From Mansonella perstans (lineage: Eukaryota > Nematoda > Chromadorea > Rhabditida > Onchocercidae), in the NCBI GenBank assembly GCA_037074765.1, contig JBAMDO010000153.1, positions 1 through 64,000 of the forward strand: DNA of 64,000 bases. Direction: 5' to 3'. This document shows, piece after piece, positions 13,451 through 25,445 of this stretch. The notes beneath the pieces were generated by a model. The model was not told the origin of the DNA and made no database searches. It saw only the letters and a program-made list of their open reading frames with translations. Each line of letters opens with the position of its first letter. Position 1 is the stretch's first letter. The translations under genes and the position numbers were made by a program.

Positions 13451-14994
13451 CTCTATGTGTCTATGCAAGTGTGATGCACTTGTAATGTACTTTCAATCCT
13501 CTTTTCCCCTTCTTTCTACCCTAATAATATCTTGCAACTTTTCATACCTCTATAGTTCCAGTTTACTATTATTTCACTAACTCTCCCTCTCCCTCTCTCT
13601 CTCTTTCTTTCTCCTTCTCCCTCTCATTTCCCTTTGTGTCTAAGATAACTAAACAGCAATCTCAGCTTTTGCTTCCATTACTTCAATGCAAACACGTTTA
13701 CATGTACTTTAAGGACATCTCGTCAACAGCGTCACCCATCAATGATTACTCGACTAAATTTGCTCCATCAATTTTCTTAAATATTGCAAAGAATCTCTCT
13801 TTTATCTCTTTCTCTCTTTTCCCTCTCTCTCTCTTTTTCCCTCTCTCTCTTCTTTCCCCTCTCTCTCCTCTTTCGTCTTCCGTTATATCATTTCATAATT
13901 ACTGTCCAATCTTTGAGTTACCACTGTCCACTATGCTAATTTGCCAGCATTGTTTCTATTAATATGCCTTCTACTTTATTCCACTTTATCCCAAATCAAT
14001 TCTACTTGTTATTACTAAAACTAAAAAAATAGTAAGAAAAGAATTAAGTTTCAATTCTTTCTTTCTCTCTCTCTCTCTCTCTCTCTGTTTTTCTACATCA
14101 AAAATGTATATTGATAAAAGGATTTATGAAAATTTTAACTTTGACCTTTTCAAAACATCATTTTAGATATTCCAATGGAACTACAAGGATACAAAAAGAT
14201 GTCAACAATCTAAAACTTTACCTTCTTCTAGGTCAAGTATTAGTGCAATTTTTTTTTTTTTTGCTTTTTTTTAAAATCATCCTCGATGACCACTAAATAA
14301 TGACCATATATCATGACCAATATTAGATGATTAAAATGAAACTGATTAATGTGATTTTAAGCTATTATTTAGAAAAAAAAAAGAAAAACTCAATTACCGT
14401 ATCATATCATTGAGCGGGTGAAATTCATGTGAAATTCATCAAAGCATCAAAGCAAAACGGAAAGAGAGAGAGAGAGGGAGAGAGAGAGAAAGAGAGAGAT
14501 AAAAGAGAAAAAATAGCATCATCATCATTTGATGAAATATGCTTTAGGTCTTAAATTTATATTCCACCAGTTTTTCATTAAACTATTAACAATATACCAT
14601 TAAATGGCATAGTTAAATTATTTAAATTTAAAAATTTCATATTTAATTAATTTTACAATTAATAAAATAATGGTGAAATTCATAAAAAACATTTTGCAAT
14701 TTTTTTTTCTAAAATTTATTTTCGTTTTTTTTTTTTTTTTTTTTTTTTTGCTTTAACAGTTTTTAACAAATAACAGAGGAAAAAATAAACAAATATTATC
14801 GTTTTCAAATAAATTACAAAGAATAGAGGAAAAAAAATCTGTATATAATATGAAGAAAAAGAGTAAAAGAAAAAAATTGAAAAATTGCAATGTTTGTAAG
14901 AGATTCACTGAAATCAGTCATCAATGAAATGTTATCAAGGTGCACTTCCATTTCCACTTCTGTAATTTTAGGCATGGAAAAAAAATTTCATTTT

Positions 14995-15031
<37 letters not shown>

Positions 15032-15254
15032 TGTAACCAACAAATGCCGCCGTAATCATTTCGCATAGTGGCTTCCACAAAACATACTATAAATAGCATT
15101 AAAAACCGGCTAAATTTGAGGGAGTAGTTTTAAATGTAATGGAATGGAATGGTAAAAGAAAAAAGTAATAAATAAATAAGAGTAAAAAATTAAATAAATA
15201 AAGAAATTAACAAACTTTTTTTGAAAAGAAAAAAAGAGAAAAAGAACTTTTAAT

Positions 15255-15540
15255 TTGATTGATGACGGGGTAATAATAATTGATAATAATTATGCTAATG
15301 TTGTTGCTGCTGCTGCTAATAATGTGGATAATGGTCATTATAATGATAATGATAATGATGATTCTGTTGCTGCTGCTGCTGCTGCTGCCACTACTGTTAC
15401 TAATACTAGTGATAAAAATAAACGGGTAGAAAAGCACTCCTTATTATGTTGGTTAATAACAATAAAAATCTTAGTGATAATAATGATAATAATATGAACA
15501 ACGGTGGTTATGATGATAATAATGATAATGATTAGTGATT
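15255..15540. repeat. Mixed GCT/AAT/GAT trinucleotide repeat block
   Basis: Several trinucleotide arrays stand side by side: GCT/GCC runs of 4 to 8 units separated by AAT and GAT runs. On the plus strand one frame reads as poly-Ala, Asn and Asp without a stop for about 80 codons (15255-15497), and a second Asn/Asp-rich stretch ends at a TAG near 15533. No acceptor and donor pair joins the two in frame, so I call it a repeat rather than a gene. Confidence 0.6.
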
Positions 15541-16482
15541 ATATTGCTACTGTTACTATTATCGTATGAAATTCTACAGTACAAGTGCAAAATCTGTTAG
15601 TTTTGATTCTTATTTACATGAACTTTTACAAGCCTTAAAAATAAATTATGTCGATAATTGTTGGTTGTACTTTTCGAAATTTGCAATAGCTCAATCCGTT
15701 ATTTTCTTTTTAATCTTTTTCCTAATTAGCGGTAAAAAAAAATGAAAAAATTTAATAATTTATGTTGATGAGATAAAATTAGGATGATTCAGAATGATGA
15801 ATTGAATTATTTGGAAAAATTTTATAATGAAGAAAAATGATGTTTTTCTTTTTCTGTTTTTTTTCGGTGAAATAAAAGCTGGGCAAGATGAAGCACACTC
15901 AAAAAATAATTAGCTAAAAAAAAAAACGTTATGCAATGATTTTCCTGAAATATTGTCTTTTTCCTGGGCGATATTGACAAACTCTCTGGAATAAATTTGA
16001 TTTTTTTTTCCTTTTTTTTCTCCATTTTTTTTACACACAAAATAATAGCGCAGATTTGCTGAACCTAAATAAATGTCCCTCAAAAAATTAAAAAAATTGG
16101 TTATCGATTAGGGAATGTCCTTTTCAGTTTTTATTTCTCAAAATGCTACAACTATCAGAATGAAAATGAAGTTAACAAAAGAATGGTTTTTTTAAGAAAA
16201 AAAAAAAACATACTTTTATCAAGAAAAATTTGAAATATACACGAATAAACGTATTGGGAAAAAAAGAAAAAAAATGGGAAAATGAGTGACAAAAATGAAG
16301 TAGAGAGATTTTTGACATAAATGGATAGATCAAATTTTAAACATTACACTTGCAAAATAATATTTGAAAATGGACGTGATTAAAAATTATTTTATCAAAA
16401 AAAAAGAAAAAAAAAAATTAAAAGCATCAATTGATAACATTTCATGCATGAACATGTCAATTGTGTTAAAGAAAATGAAAAT

Positions 16483-16612
16483 GTCGAAATCTTTATTAGT
16501 AGTCTTTATAAAGTATCGAAGTCCTTATTAATGAATAATCTTCATTAAGTATCGAAATCTTTATTAATAACCTTATCTTTTGAAAATGAAAGTATCGAAA
16601 TCTTATCTTTAT
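16483..16612. repeat. Degenerate tandem repeat of a TATCGAAATCTTTATTA unit
   Basis: Four imperfect copies of the unit begin near 16483, 16513, 16549 and 16591, spaced 30-42 bases apart. No coding potential was seen in it. Confidence 0.6.
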
Positions 16613-19600
16613 TCTTTATTAATGTTAATTTATTAACGCCAAAAAATGTGAAAATATCAATTGCATAAATGCAATCAGGTAATTAATCGGTAATTAATTT
16701 GATCGATACTACTTTTGTATTCAACGTATGGAGTGAAGTTTTCTTATTTTTTATTTTTTCAGGGATTAGAGAAGAAATGAAGAAATTTCCTGCAATGATC
16801 AATCCATTTTATTAACTCATTTAACTTTTCACAAAATATATTTGTTAAAAAAAATGAAAATGGCTTTATGAAAAAAAGCTTATGGCTAAATTATTACTTC
16901 TTTCCTGAAGCAAAAAACAAAAAATTTTGTGATTGAAAATTATTTTTTTTGCTATGAAAATCATTTCAAAGCAAAACTTACACAAATTTTTTTATTTAAT
17001 TCAATTTTTATTTCTTCCACAGCAAAAAAATAATTTTCAATTAGAAAGTATTTTTAGCTGCAAATTTTTTTTTGTTCAGAAATTTGCAAATTTTTGCAAA
17101 TCTTTTTATTCCTTCGAAACTTATTGCTAAAGTATTAGTTCAATTTTTTTAAGCCTTTCTTTTTTGTGTATTGTTTTTTTCCTATGTTATTTGAAATTTA
17201 GATTATTATGAATTTAACGAATTTTCTTTATAGTTTAAAAATGTTCAAAATAATGATGAAATACAGAAATTTGAAGAAAGGAAATGGAAATTTATATACA
17301 CTTCAAATATAATTAACATCAATTGCGCGTTATTTTTTTAAATTGCAATTTCAATTCATTTATTTGTACCAAATTGTAGTTTTGTATCTATTTCAAGATT
17401 TTTTTTTTATCACATCAACAAGAGACATTATGAATAGATTATTGTTGTGGATGATTGATAGATGGCCAATTGACCTCAAACGACAAATAATTTTTTCTTT
17501 TTGAAATGTATTTATTGCTTTTTAGATGTGTGCCTTAAAATCGTTGTTTCTATTTACATTTGACAACCGTTGGATGATTTATACATGATAAGCATTTACT
17601 TACAATATATTTCATCAAATACTACAAACTTTGCAAAGTTTCAAACTCTTCTGAAGTTTGCGTTAAATTAGTTTAAAAAGTTCTATATTAGTTTAAAAAT
17701 TTTAATATTACAAAAAAATTTTAGTCTTATTTGGCAATTTATTCATTTAATTCATAAAGTTTCAGTTCTAGCCAAAAATTACTTATCTTGATCAAATGGA
17801 GGTGAAATTAAGAAATGAGAAAATACGCAGAACAAAATGAGAAATTGATGAAAAGGTAAAACTAATGAGCAAAATGAGAAATGCAATGAAGTACAACATA
17901 AGTGGAAGTTTTATCGAAATCTTTGAATCTTTGCTGAACTTTTTCACTTAGCTTGATTGATGTTGCTTGAACTATCATTTTCTTGTTTGGTTTTGATATG
18001 ACAAAATCATCCAGTAGTAACAGTACTTGGTTATTGTATCATTTGTTGCTTTTTTTTTTTTTTTTTAAACAAGAAAAAATGAAATAGAATAAAATGAACT
18101 TTTAAGATAAATTATTACAGCTAAGGCATTTTAATTACAATGTATGATAAAACTTAGTATAAATTACTTAGTAATCTTAGCCAATAAAATGATTAAATTT
18201 ATTGTTGCATTCAGAAACAGCATTTCTTACAGTAAAACGCATGATGCTAAATTATTATGTAAAACCGTGACAAGAAGAATTTCAAAGTAAAATTTCAGCA
18301 AAACCAATATAATTTTTAATAGTTCAATTTATTACACTTAAATTTTCGTATTTCATTTTTAAAATAAGTGAAAAGATTTTTGGTTTGTAATGATACTTTA
18401 AAAGTTCTTATAACTTGAAGTATCAATTTGAAATCATTAATAAAACAAAAAATTTATTTTGGTCCTTCTTTTATTCCATAGGTAATTTTTTTTTATTGTC
18501 ATATCGTTGATGACAAAACCAAAAAAAAGCAAATTAAAATATTTTTGCGTTGTTTTTTTTTTTCGGTGAAATTTTGCTAAAAACTTTTTCTTTTCTTTTA
18601 ACAAATAAATTTTCAAGTAAAATGATTTTTTGAAAGTATGTATTCTTTCAGTGCAATATTTCTAAAATTTGTTGAAGATAATGTTTCAAATATTTTTAGT
18701 ATGAAAAGTGCAATAACAAAGAAAAAAATTGAAATTGCTTTTTTTGTCAATCAAATGAAAATAGAATATTGCAAGCATTTTTTTTAATTTTAAACATATC
18801 CTATTATCTTCAACAAATTTCGCTTTTTTTTCATCAAAAAATGAATTATTATTGAAATTTATGATGTGATTTTATCATCATAAATTGCATTGCTAAATTA
18901 AGCAGCAAAAATTGCAATACTGAATGAAATAAAAAAGAAAGTTGTAAAAAAAAGAAGAACAAAGTTCAACTTTTCAAAAATTTTTACAAAATATGTACGA
19001 GACGTTAACGGTTAATGAAAATATCACACAGGCAAACACACGGACACATATGCGCAAACGTATTTATATTTGTACAGAAATTAAATATATAAACTTTTCA
19101 AAACTAATTTATTTCAGTCTATAATTTTAATAAATTTGAATAACTGACAAAACAAATCTGAATTTAAATTATGTTATTTAAACTGCAAATAATTCATGAT
19201 GAATAAAATGGTTCATGCGATAGTATGCTTGGAGGTAGTTGGTGACATTTTTCAAGTTTTAAGGAAGCCATAATGACACCATCACATAATGAAACGATCA
19301 GTTGTAAAATTAGGTGATTTTGATTCCAAGCTAATAGACGTAACGGAGAGATTCTTTTTTTTTTTTTTTTTTTCAAATAAAATTAACTTAACATTACAAT
19401 TTTATCGTGAAGAATTCTTGATGAAGCAAAGGAGTGCTATTGCTTTTGATATTTTATATTAACGATTGATAAGCGACAAAGAATAATTTTTGATAAACTT
19501 AAAAAGCAAAAGCAATATTATTTATCTAATAGATGAATAACAATAATTCTGAATAAGTTTTTTTTTTTTTTTTTTTTTTTTGAAAACTGAGCTTCATTTA

Positions 19601-21942
19601 AATTTGTTCGTTCAAATCAGAAGAAAAAAGAAACGAAATAATAAATAAATAAATGAAGAGAATTTGGCGTAAAATTTGATTATGTCACTATTTTGCATTT
19701 TTATCGCAAAAAAAAATTCTTTTTTTTTTGAAGATCCATTAGACATAATTAAATTTCTTGTCCTCATTTCTGGGAAATTGACTGATGAATTGGGATATTT
19801 ATATAACTTAAAATGCTGTTTTTCCACTACGATACTACGATTATTTTAATCATTTTAAAAATTAAATATTCCAATTGCAAAATAATTCTGTTGCTTTTTT
19901 CCTGAAAAAGTTTTAAGATTTGGTTTAATAAGAAAAAAAATGAAGGATATATGACATATATTGAAATCATTTGATATGTTTGTTTTTTTTTATTAAAAGT
20001 ATTTTTCGTTTGGAAAGAATATTGGAAATACTTTAATGATTTATTAATATTATATGTAAATATGAATTATATTCGAATATTTTAGTATTCAAGTGAGATT
20101 TATCCTGATTTTATCTAGATTGAAGTAAATGGAAGACAATTAAAGAATTGTAATTAAACAAGAAATTATCGTTAGAAATACTCTAACATTTAAATAATTA
20201 GTATTTGAGTGGAAAAGTTTAGGGAAAAAAAAATGGATGTTAATAGTAACTTTGTGAACTTCTTGTTTTTTTTAAAGCAATAAATTAAGGACATTTGTTC
20301 TAAGCTTTTGCGCTTCTAAAAAATTTCACAAATTTTAATTTATTTCTATCAATATTCTCGGCGAATTGTTGAGAAAGAATGTGTTTCAAATCATTTTGTC
20401 CTCAGTGTTAGCTTTTTATTTATTTATTTTTTTCCAAATGTTCACAAACTTTTTTGCTTTTGCTCAATGTGTCCTTTTTCCTGATATGGGTAAAAAGAAA
20501 AGCGGCAGTTGCATGAAAAATATTCGATAAATTTTACTAACGTAAAAAGGTATGTGACATTTTCCTGAAAAATTTTATTGAAAAATTTGTCTTAACATTC
20601 CTTCATAATTGTATCTTTTGGAAGAAAAAAGAAATCAATTTATAGAAAATAAGAAATCGTTTTAAAAATAGCAACTTGAATTTACGATAAAAAGTTTGAC
20701 AGATAGCTGTTGCTTGAATTTAATTTAAAAAAAAAAAAAGAGAAACAAAAACAATATAACTACTAAAAGTAAGAGAATTTTATCAATGGTACCATATAGG
20801 TATCGTAGTATAAAAAATAATCAGTAAGTATGTTAGTATAAAAATTTAATCGCATTATAATTAAAATATTAAAAGACAATACCATTATTTATAGGAAAAA
20901 TTCCAATATTAATTTCCAGTATTACTTTTAATCTTCCTTTATTTTCTACATTAAACGTTCCATAGAAAAAGAAATCTTGTTTATCAAGATTTTACCCTCA
21001 GGGCAACTTTTACCACTTATATTATGAATGAATTATATTATACTTATATTATCTTGTATTAGTTGTATTACTTACACTATATTATTTATATCATATTATG
21101 TTTATATTAGATACTTTATATTATATCAATCCATCAATTATCATTTCAGGAATGCAATTTAATAATCGGAATTTTAATCTAATTGTTAGCATATTAATTA
21201 ACTTTTTTTTTTTTTAATTCCAAATGCTCTTCAAAATATTCAAATATCTTTTATTTAAGTCATCATAAGTGGAATGAATGTGAAATGAAAAAGTAAATGG
21301 AAGAAATTATTTTTAATATTAATTCCTATTTTGTTTGGCCATTCATTCTTATGGCAAATAAGTACAGAGATAAGTAGGATATAGGAGTAATGGGAAAATT
21401 TTTGAATGTTGAAAAGCGTAAGCAAAAATAATGATTTTTGTCCTTTTCGTTTTATTTTTTAACTATTGCATCTTTTCAGAACTATCATTGCGTCATTTTG
21501 TTTTTCACCTTTTTTTTTTTCTTTCTCAAATCTCAAATAATTTTTTTAAAAACAATAGGAAAATAGTTATTAGATGGAAAAAAAAAGAAATGAAATAAAA
21601 TGAACTTTTAAGATGGGAAATGATCTATTGTGAAAAAAAAAAAAAAAGGAAAAAGGAAAAAAGATGAAAAGTAGGAAGAATATGAAGATTTATGAAAACA
21701 TTTTCTGCATGACATTTTCAAACTGTTTTATTTTTTTTTGAAGTAAGTTAAAAGGACTTATGTACTTTCTTCCTTCTACTTTACTTTGCTATTTGCCATT
21801 TTTTTTTATTTTTTTTTTTGGAGAAAAAAGTCTTCAAACTGTGTGTAAAATAAATTGCGTTTTCCTTTAAGACTTTGCTTGCTTGCTTTTTTACCAATTG
21901 ACTATCAACTCATTTCATGTTATTTAGCATTTCTTTTTTACC

Positions 21943-21991
21943 TATCTTTTTAGGCCTAACATATATTTTTTATGTTAGACCTAAAAAGATA
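21943..21991. repeat. Inverted repeat, 21-bp stem with 7-base loop
   Basis: The arms are 21943-21963 and 21971-21991. They pair over 21 positions with one mismatch, which is a G-U wobble in RNA, and the loop is 7 bases. The arm contains TTAGGCCTAA. A tandem repeat starts 34 bases downstream. The stem is shorter than a usual animal microRNA precursor. Confidence 0.85.
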
Positions 21992-22024
21992 ATTTTTTCA
22001 GTGCTTATCTCTTGCACAATGTAA

Positions 22025-22087
22025 GTTAAGCTTTATGTTTCAAAAGTTAGGCTTTATGTTTCAAAAGTTAGGCTTTATGTTTCAAAA
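22025..22087. repeat. Three tandem copies of a 21-base unit containing TTAGGC
   Basis: Copies start at 22025, 22046 and 22067. The last two are identical and the first differs by one base (TTAAGC for TTAGGC). TTAGGC is the nematode telomere repeat unit, but here it recurs every 21 bases, so this is not telomeric DNA. Confidence 0.9.
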
Positions 22088-24250
22088 GTAAACCGAAAAC
22101 TTTTTCACGCATCAATTCAAATTAAACTGCGTTTACTTATTTGAAATGAGAAAGATTAAAAAAAAAAAAGAATGAAAATGAAAAAATTATGAGACAAGCT
22201 TGACAAAATTCATAAGCAAATTTGAATTTGAAATTTAATTGACCAATTAATTAAATTAATATTATCCAATATCATATCGCACAATTGATCAATTGGTTCA
22301 GACATGTAATGAATAATATGTGAAACAGCAAGAAACAAAACTGTAAATCACTTCTGGTTCTTTCATACTTCCATATTATGGTTATTTAGTATTTTTTATC
22401 GATTATAAAATCGAAAAATGATTTAACTGATCCTGAACAATTAAATCGCTTTCTATGGCAAATAAAATTTTAGCATTTAAATTCATCCTTTCTAAATTAA
22501 ATTCAACAATAAAGCTATAACGATCAGACTCTCCGTTAATTAATATCTACTGAAATATGTAAGGTATATCTAAATGGAATTTTATGACCATTTAGATATG
22601 ACTTCTATAAATATCATGATATATGATATATTAACATTAAAAGCAGACAAAGTTAAATTTTGCATTAACATATTAATTTTAAAATTAATACATTAATATC
22701 AAATGCAAACGAAGTTAAGTTTAACATTTAGCAAAAATGGACTAATTAAGCTAGAAATATAAATAAGAATTTTTTTTCATTCATTTAGACATTTTAATTT
22801 GGCCGTCTGAAGTCCGTCTGTCTTTTGTTTAACTTATAAAAAAAATTTTTGCTTTTTTTTCAAAATTTTTCCAAGAGCAGAATGTATGCTTTTAATTTTT
22901 AACTCAATTGGAAATGTAGCAATTCTAAACTTATGATATGATATGACATATGAAATGGTATATGGTTGGGCTTACAAATCTAAATTAAATTAAACAATAA
23001 GTTCTAACTTCATTAATTTTATCGGAATGCAACGAACATTTGCGAGAATTTGAAAAATGCTTGGTTCGCTTAACTAAAAGTTGCAAGTGGAAAAGAAAAC
23101 AAAATGCAATTTCATATTCTTCTCCCAAACTTTTTCAAATTTGCGCAATTTATAATTTTAAACTTTTTAATTTAATAATTACAGAAATTTGTTTTCTAAT
23201 AGCCATAAAATTCTTACTTAAATGTAAACCAAATTTTGGCCATATCAACTGATAGTTATCACCAAATTACATTTAATCCAATTTATTCAGTAACAGTAGT
23301 AATTAAATGAGTAATATAAGATTCAGTTACTATCACTTAAAATTATGAATAAAAATCAATCAGAAAATTAGTATGAAAAAACAAAAATGACTTTTCATCA
23401 AAAATATTAGCGATAATGCAATCCAATTAAATCTTCATTATGCGCACTTCTACTTTGCTACACTAACCAAAAAGTGATTTTTTGACAAGACTAAGCTTAA
23501 ATTAAATTCCATTAACACTGACTGTTTTAAACTTTCGAAATTTCGAATTAATAGGCATGATTTCTAGCAACAAATCAATTTATTATAATGCATTCTTGAT
23601 CCAATTCATTTCCATTTCATGCTTTTATTCTTTGATCTGATTTAAAACATGAATCAGAAGCTTTATTTTATTTCCATCTTTTCCTTCTCTCTCTTTTTTT
23701 TTCTCTCAGCAATGATAAGTCACTCTCTTCTAATTTCGATTCAAATCAATCAAATGTTAGTTTGATAGCAATAATGTATTGAATATATTCCGCATTTGAT
23801 CCTGCATATTTTTATAGCTTAAATTTATTGCAATTATTTACTTCAAACTTTGCTATTGGAGTATGTAAGGAAAAATAATCTTTTTAAAAAATTTCATATG
23901 TGAATAAAATGAAAAATTTTCCAAACTTTCTTCTTTCCATCTGCAATTCACTCATTTCGGTAAAATTATTAATGACAATTAATTACAATGGCTTTTCTAA
24001 AATCTTAATTTAATCAATTATTTGACCAATGATTTATTATCATAAGTAAAAATAACAAAAAAACATTGAATGGATGATTGCTAGCAAATCCAACAAATTT
24101 CTGGATAATTACTATATTCGATAAAGTTGGCCATTAGAGAGAAGAAAATTTTAGAACTAAAATAATCAAACCTTTTTAAAAATTTTAACTGTAAAAAAAA
24201 TATTGAAAAATAAATTTTTAGAAAACAGAAACATACATATGCAATAAAAC

Positions 24251-24720
24251 AGAAAGAGAGAGAGGGAGAGAGAGAGAGAGAGAGAGAGAGGAAATGGAGA
24301 GGAGGAAATTTACTTTTTTGCAAGAGCTATTTGATTTGTTTCTGAAAACTTAAATAAAAAAATTTTCCATCAAAATTTTCAAAATTTATCACAAATAAAG
24401 AAGGAGAAGAAGGAAAAGAATGAGTGGAAAAAAAAAACAGAGAAGAAAGGAAGAAAATAAAAGATGAAAAAAAAAAAAAAAGAGCGAATATATAAATCAG
24501 GAATGAAGTGCAAGAAAAGTTCATAAGTGAAAAAGTAAAGATAAAGAAATGGACAACAATTTTACCTTTATCTTCTTTTTAATATCATAAAACGAAGAGA
24601 TAAAGATGGAGAGAGAGAGAGAGAAAGAGAAAGAGCTAGAGAGAGAGAGAGAGAGAAGGAGGGAGGGATGAAAGGGAGAAAAAAAAAAGGTAAAATGGAG
24701 GAGAATTAAAAAGAGGTAAA
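24251..24720. repeat. Purine-rich block with two GA microsatellites
   Basis: GA arrays at 24251-24291 and 24608-24663 sit in a strand that is almost all purine for nearly 500 bases, with a CT tract of the opposite polarity at 24955-25017. The open frames here on both strands are low-complexity artefacts. Confidence 0.75.
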
Positions 24721-25267
24721 TTGGAAGTTCGTTTTTTCCTGTTGATTACTTTGACCATATTTACCAAAGGGCATTCTTAAATGACAATTTTCAAACTGTC
24801 AGTTAATTTTAATCAGAAAAAAAAAAAAAAATTGATAATGTGCGCAATGAGATTATTGAGCGCTTTACGTGTTTATTTCAGCCTACCATTTTCCTAATTT
24901 ATCATAATGATCCATATTTTTCAAAAATTTTTCTTTTTTTTTTTTTCTCCTTCCTCACTTTTTTCACTCTTTCACTCCCTTTTTTACATTCTCTGTCTCT
25001 GTCTCTCTCTCTCTTCTTGCTTAAATTTTTCATGGATAAAACATTTTCGTTTAAATCTTTTCCCTTTAATAATAATAATAATGATAATCGTGATTGGAAT
25101 TATTTTTGACATTTTTATAGAAGAAAAAAAAATGTTTCTTGGTACTGTAAAATTATATTTTTTAATGTTAAAAAAATTTACAGATCAAAGATTATTTGTT
25201 CTATTTATGTAACTAATCATGCAGTTCATTTTTTTAAGATAATTTTAATTTTTAATTAAAATACAGT

Positions 25268-25445
25268 GGGTTGTTAATATTATTATTATCATTGCCATTA
25301 TTGTTATCATTATCATTATTATTATCACTTAATTATTGTTGATTATTATCATTAATGTTATTGTTGTCACTGTTAATATTATTATTATCATTACTATCAT
25401 TAATTATTATTATTATTAGCAGTATCATTCATTGTTATTATTTAA
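25268..25445. repeat. ATT/ATC-rich degenerate microsatellite
   Basis: About 180 bases of TTATTA, TTATCA and TTGTTA triplets with interruptions. No unique sequence is seen inside. Confidence 0.75.

Noticed and set aside
22025..22087. Interstitial telomere from TTAGGC units
   Set aside because: TTAGGC occurs once per 21 bases, not head to tail, so it is an ordinary tandem repeat.
24081..25212. Several ORFs of 65-101 codons on both strands
   Set aside because: All are Phe/Leu/Ser- or Ile-rich products of GA, CT and poly-T tracts.
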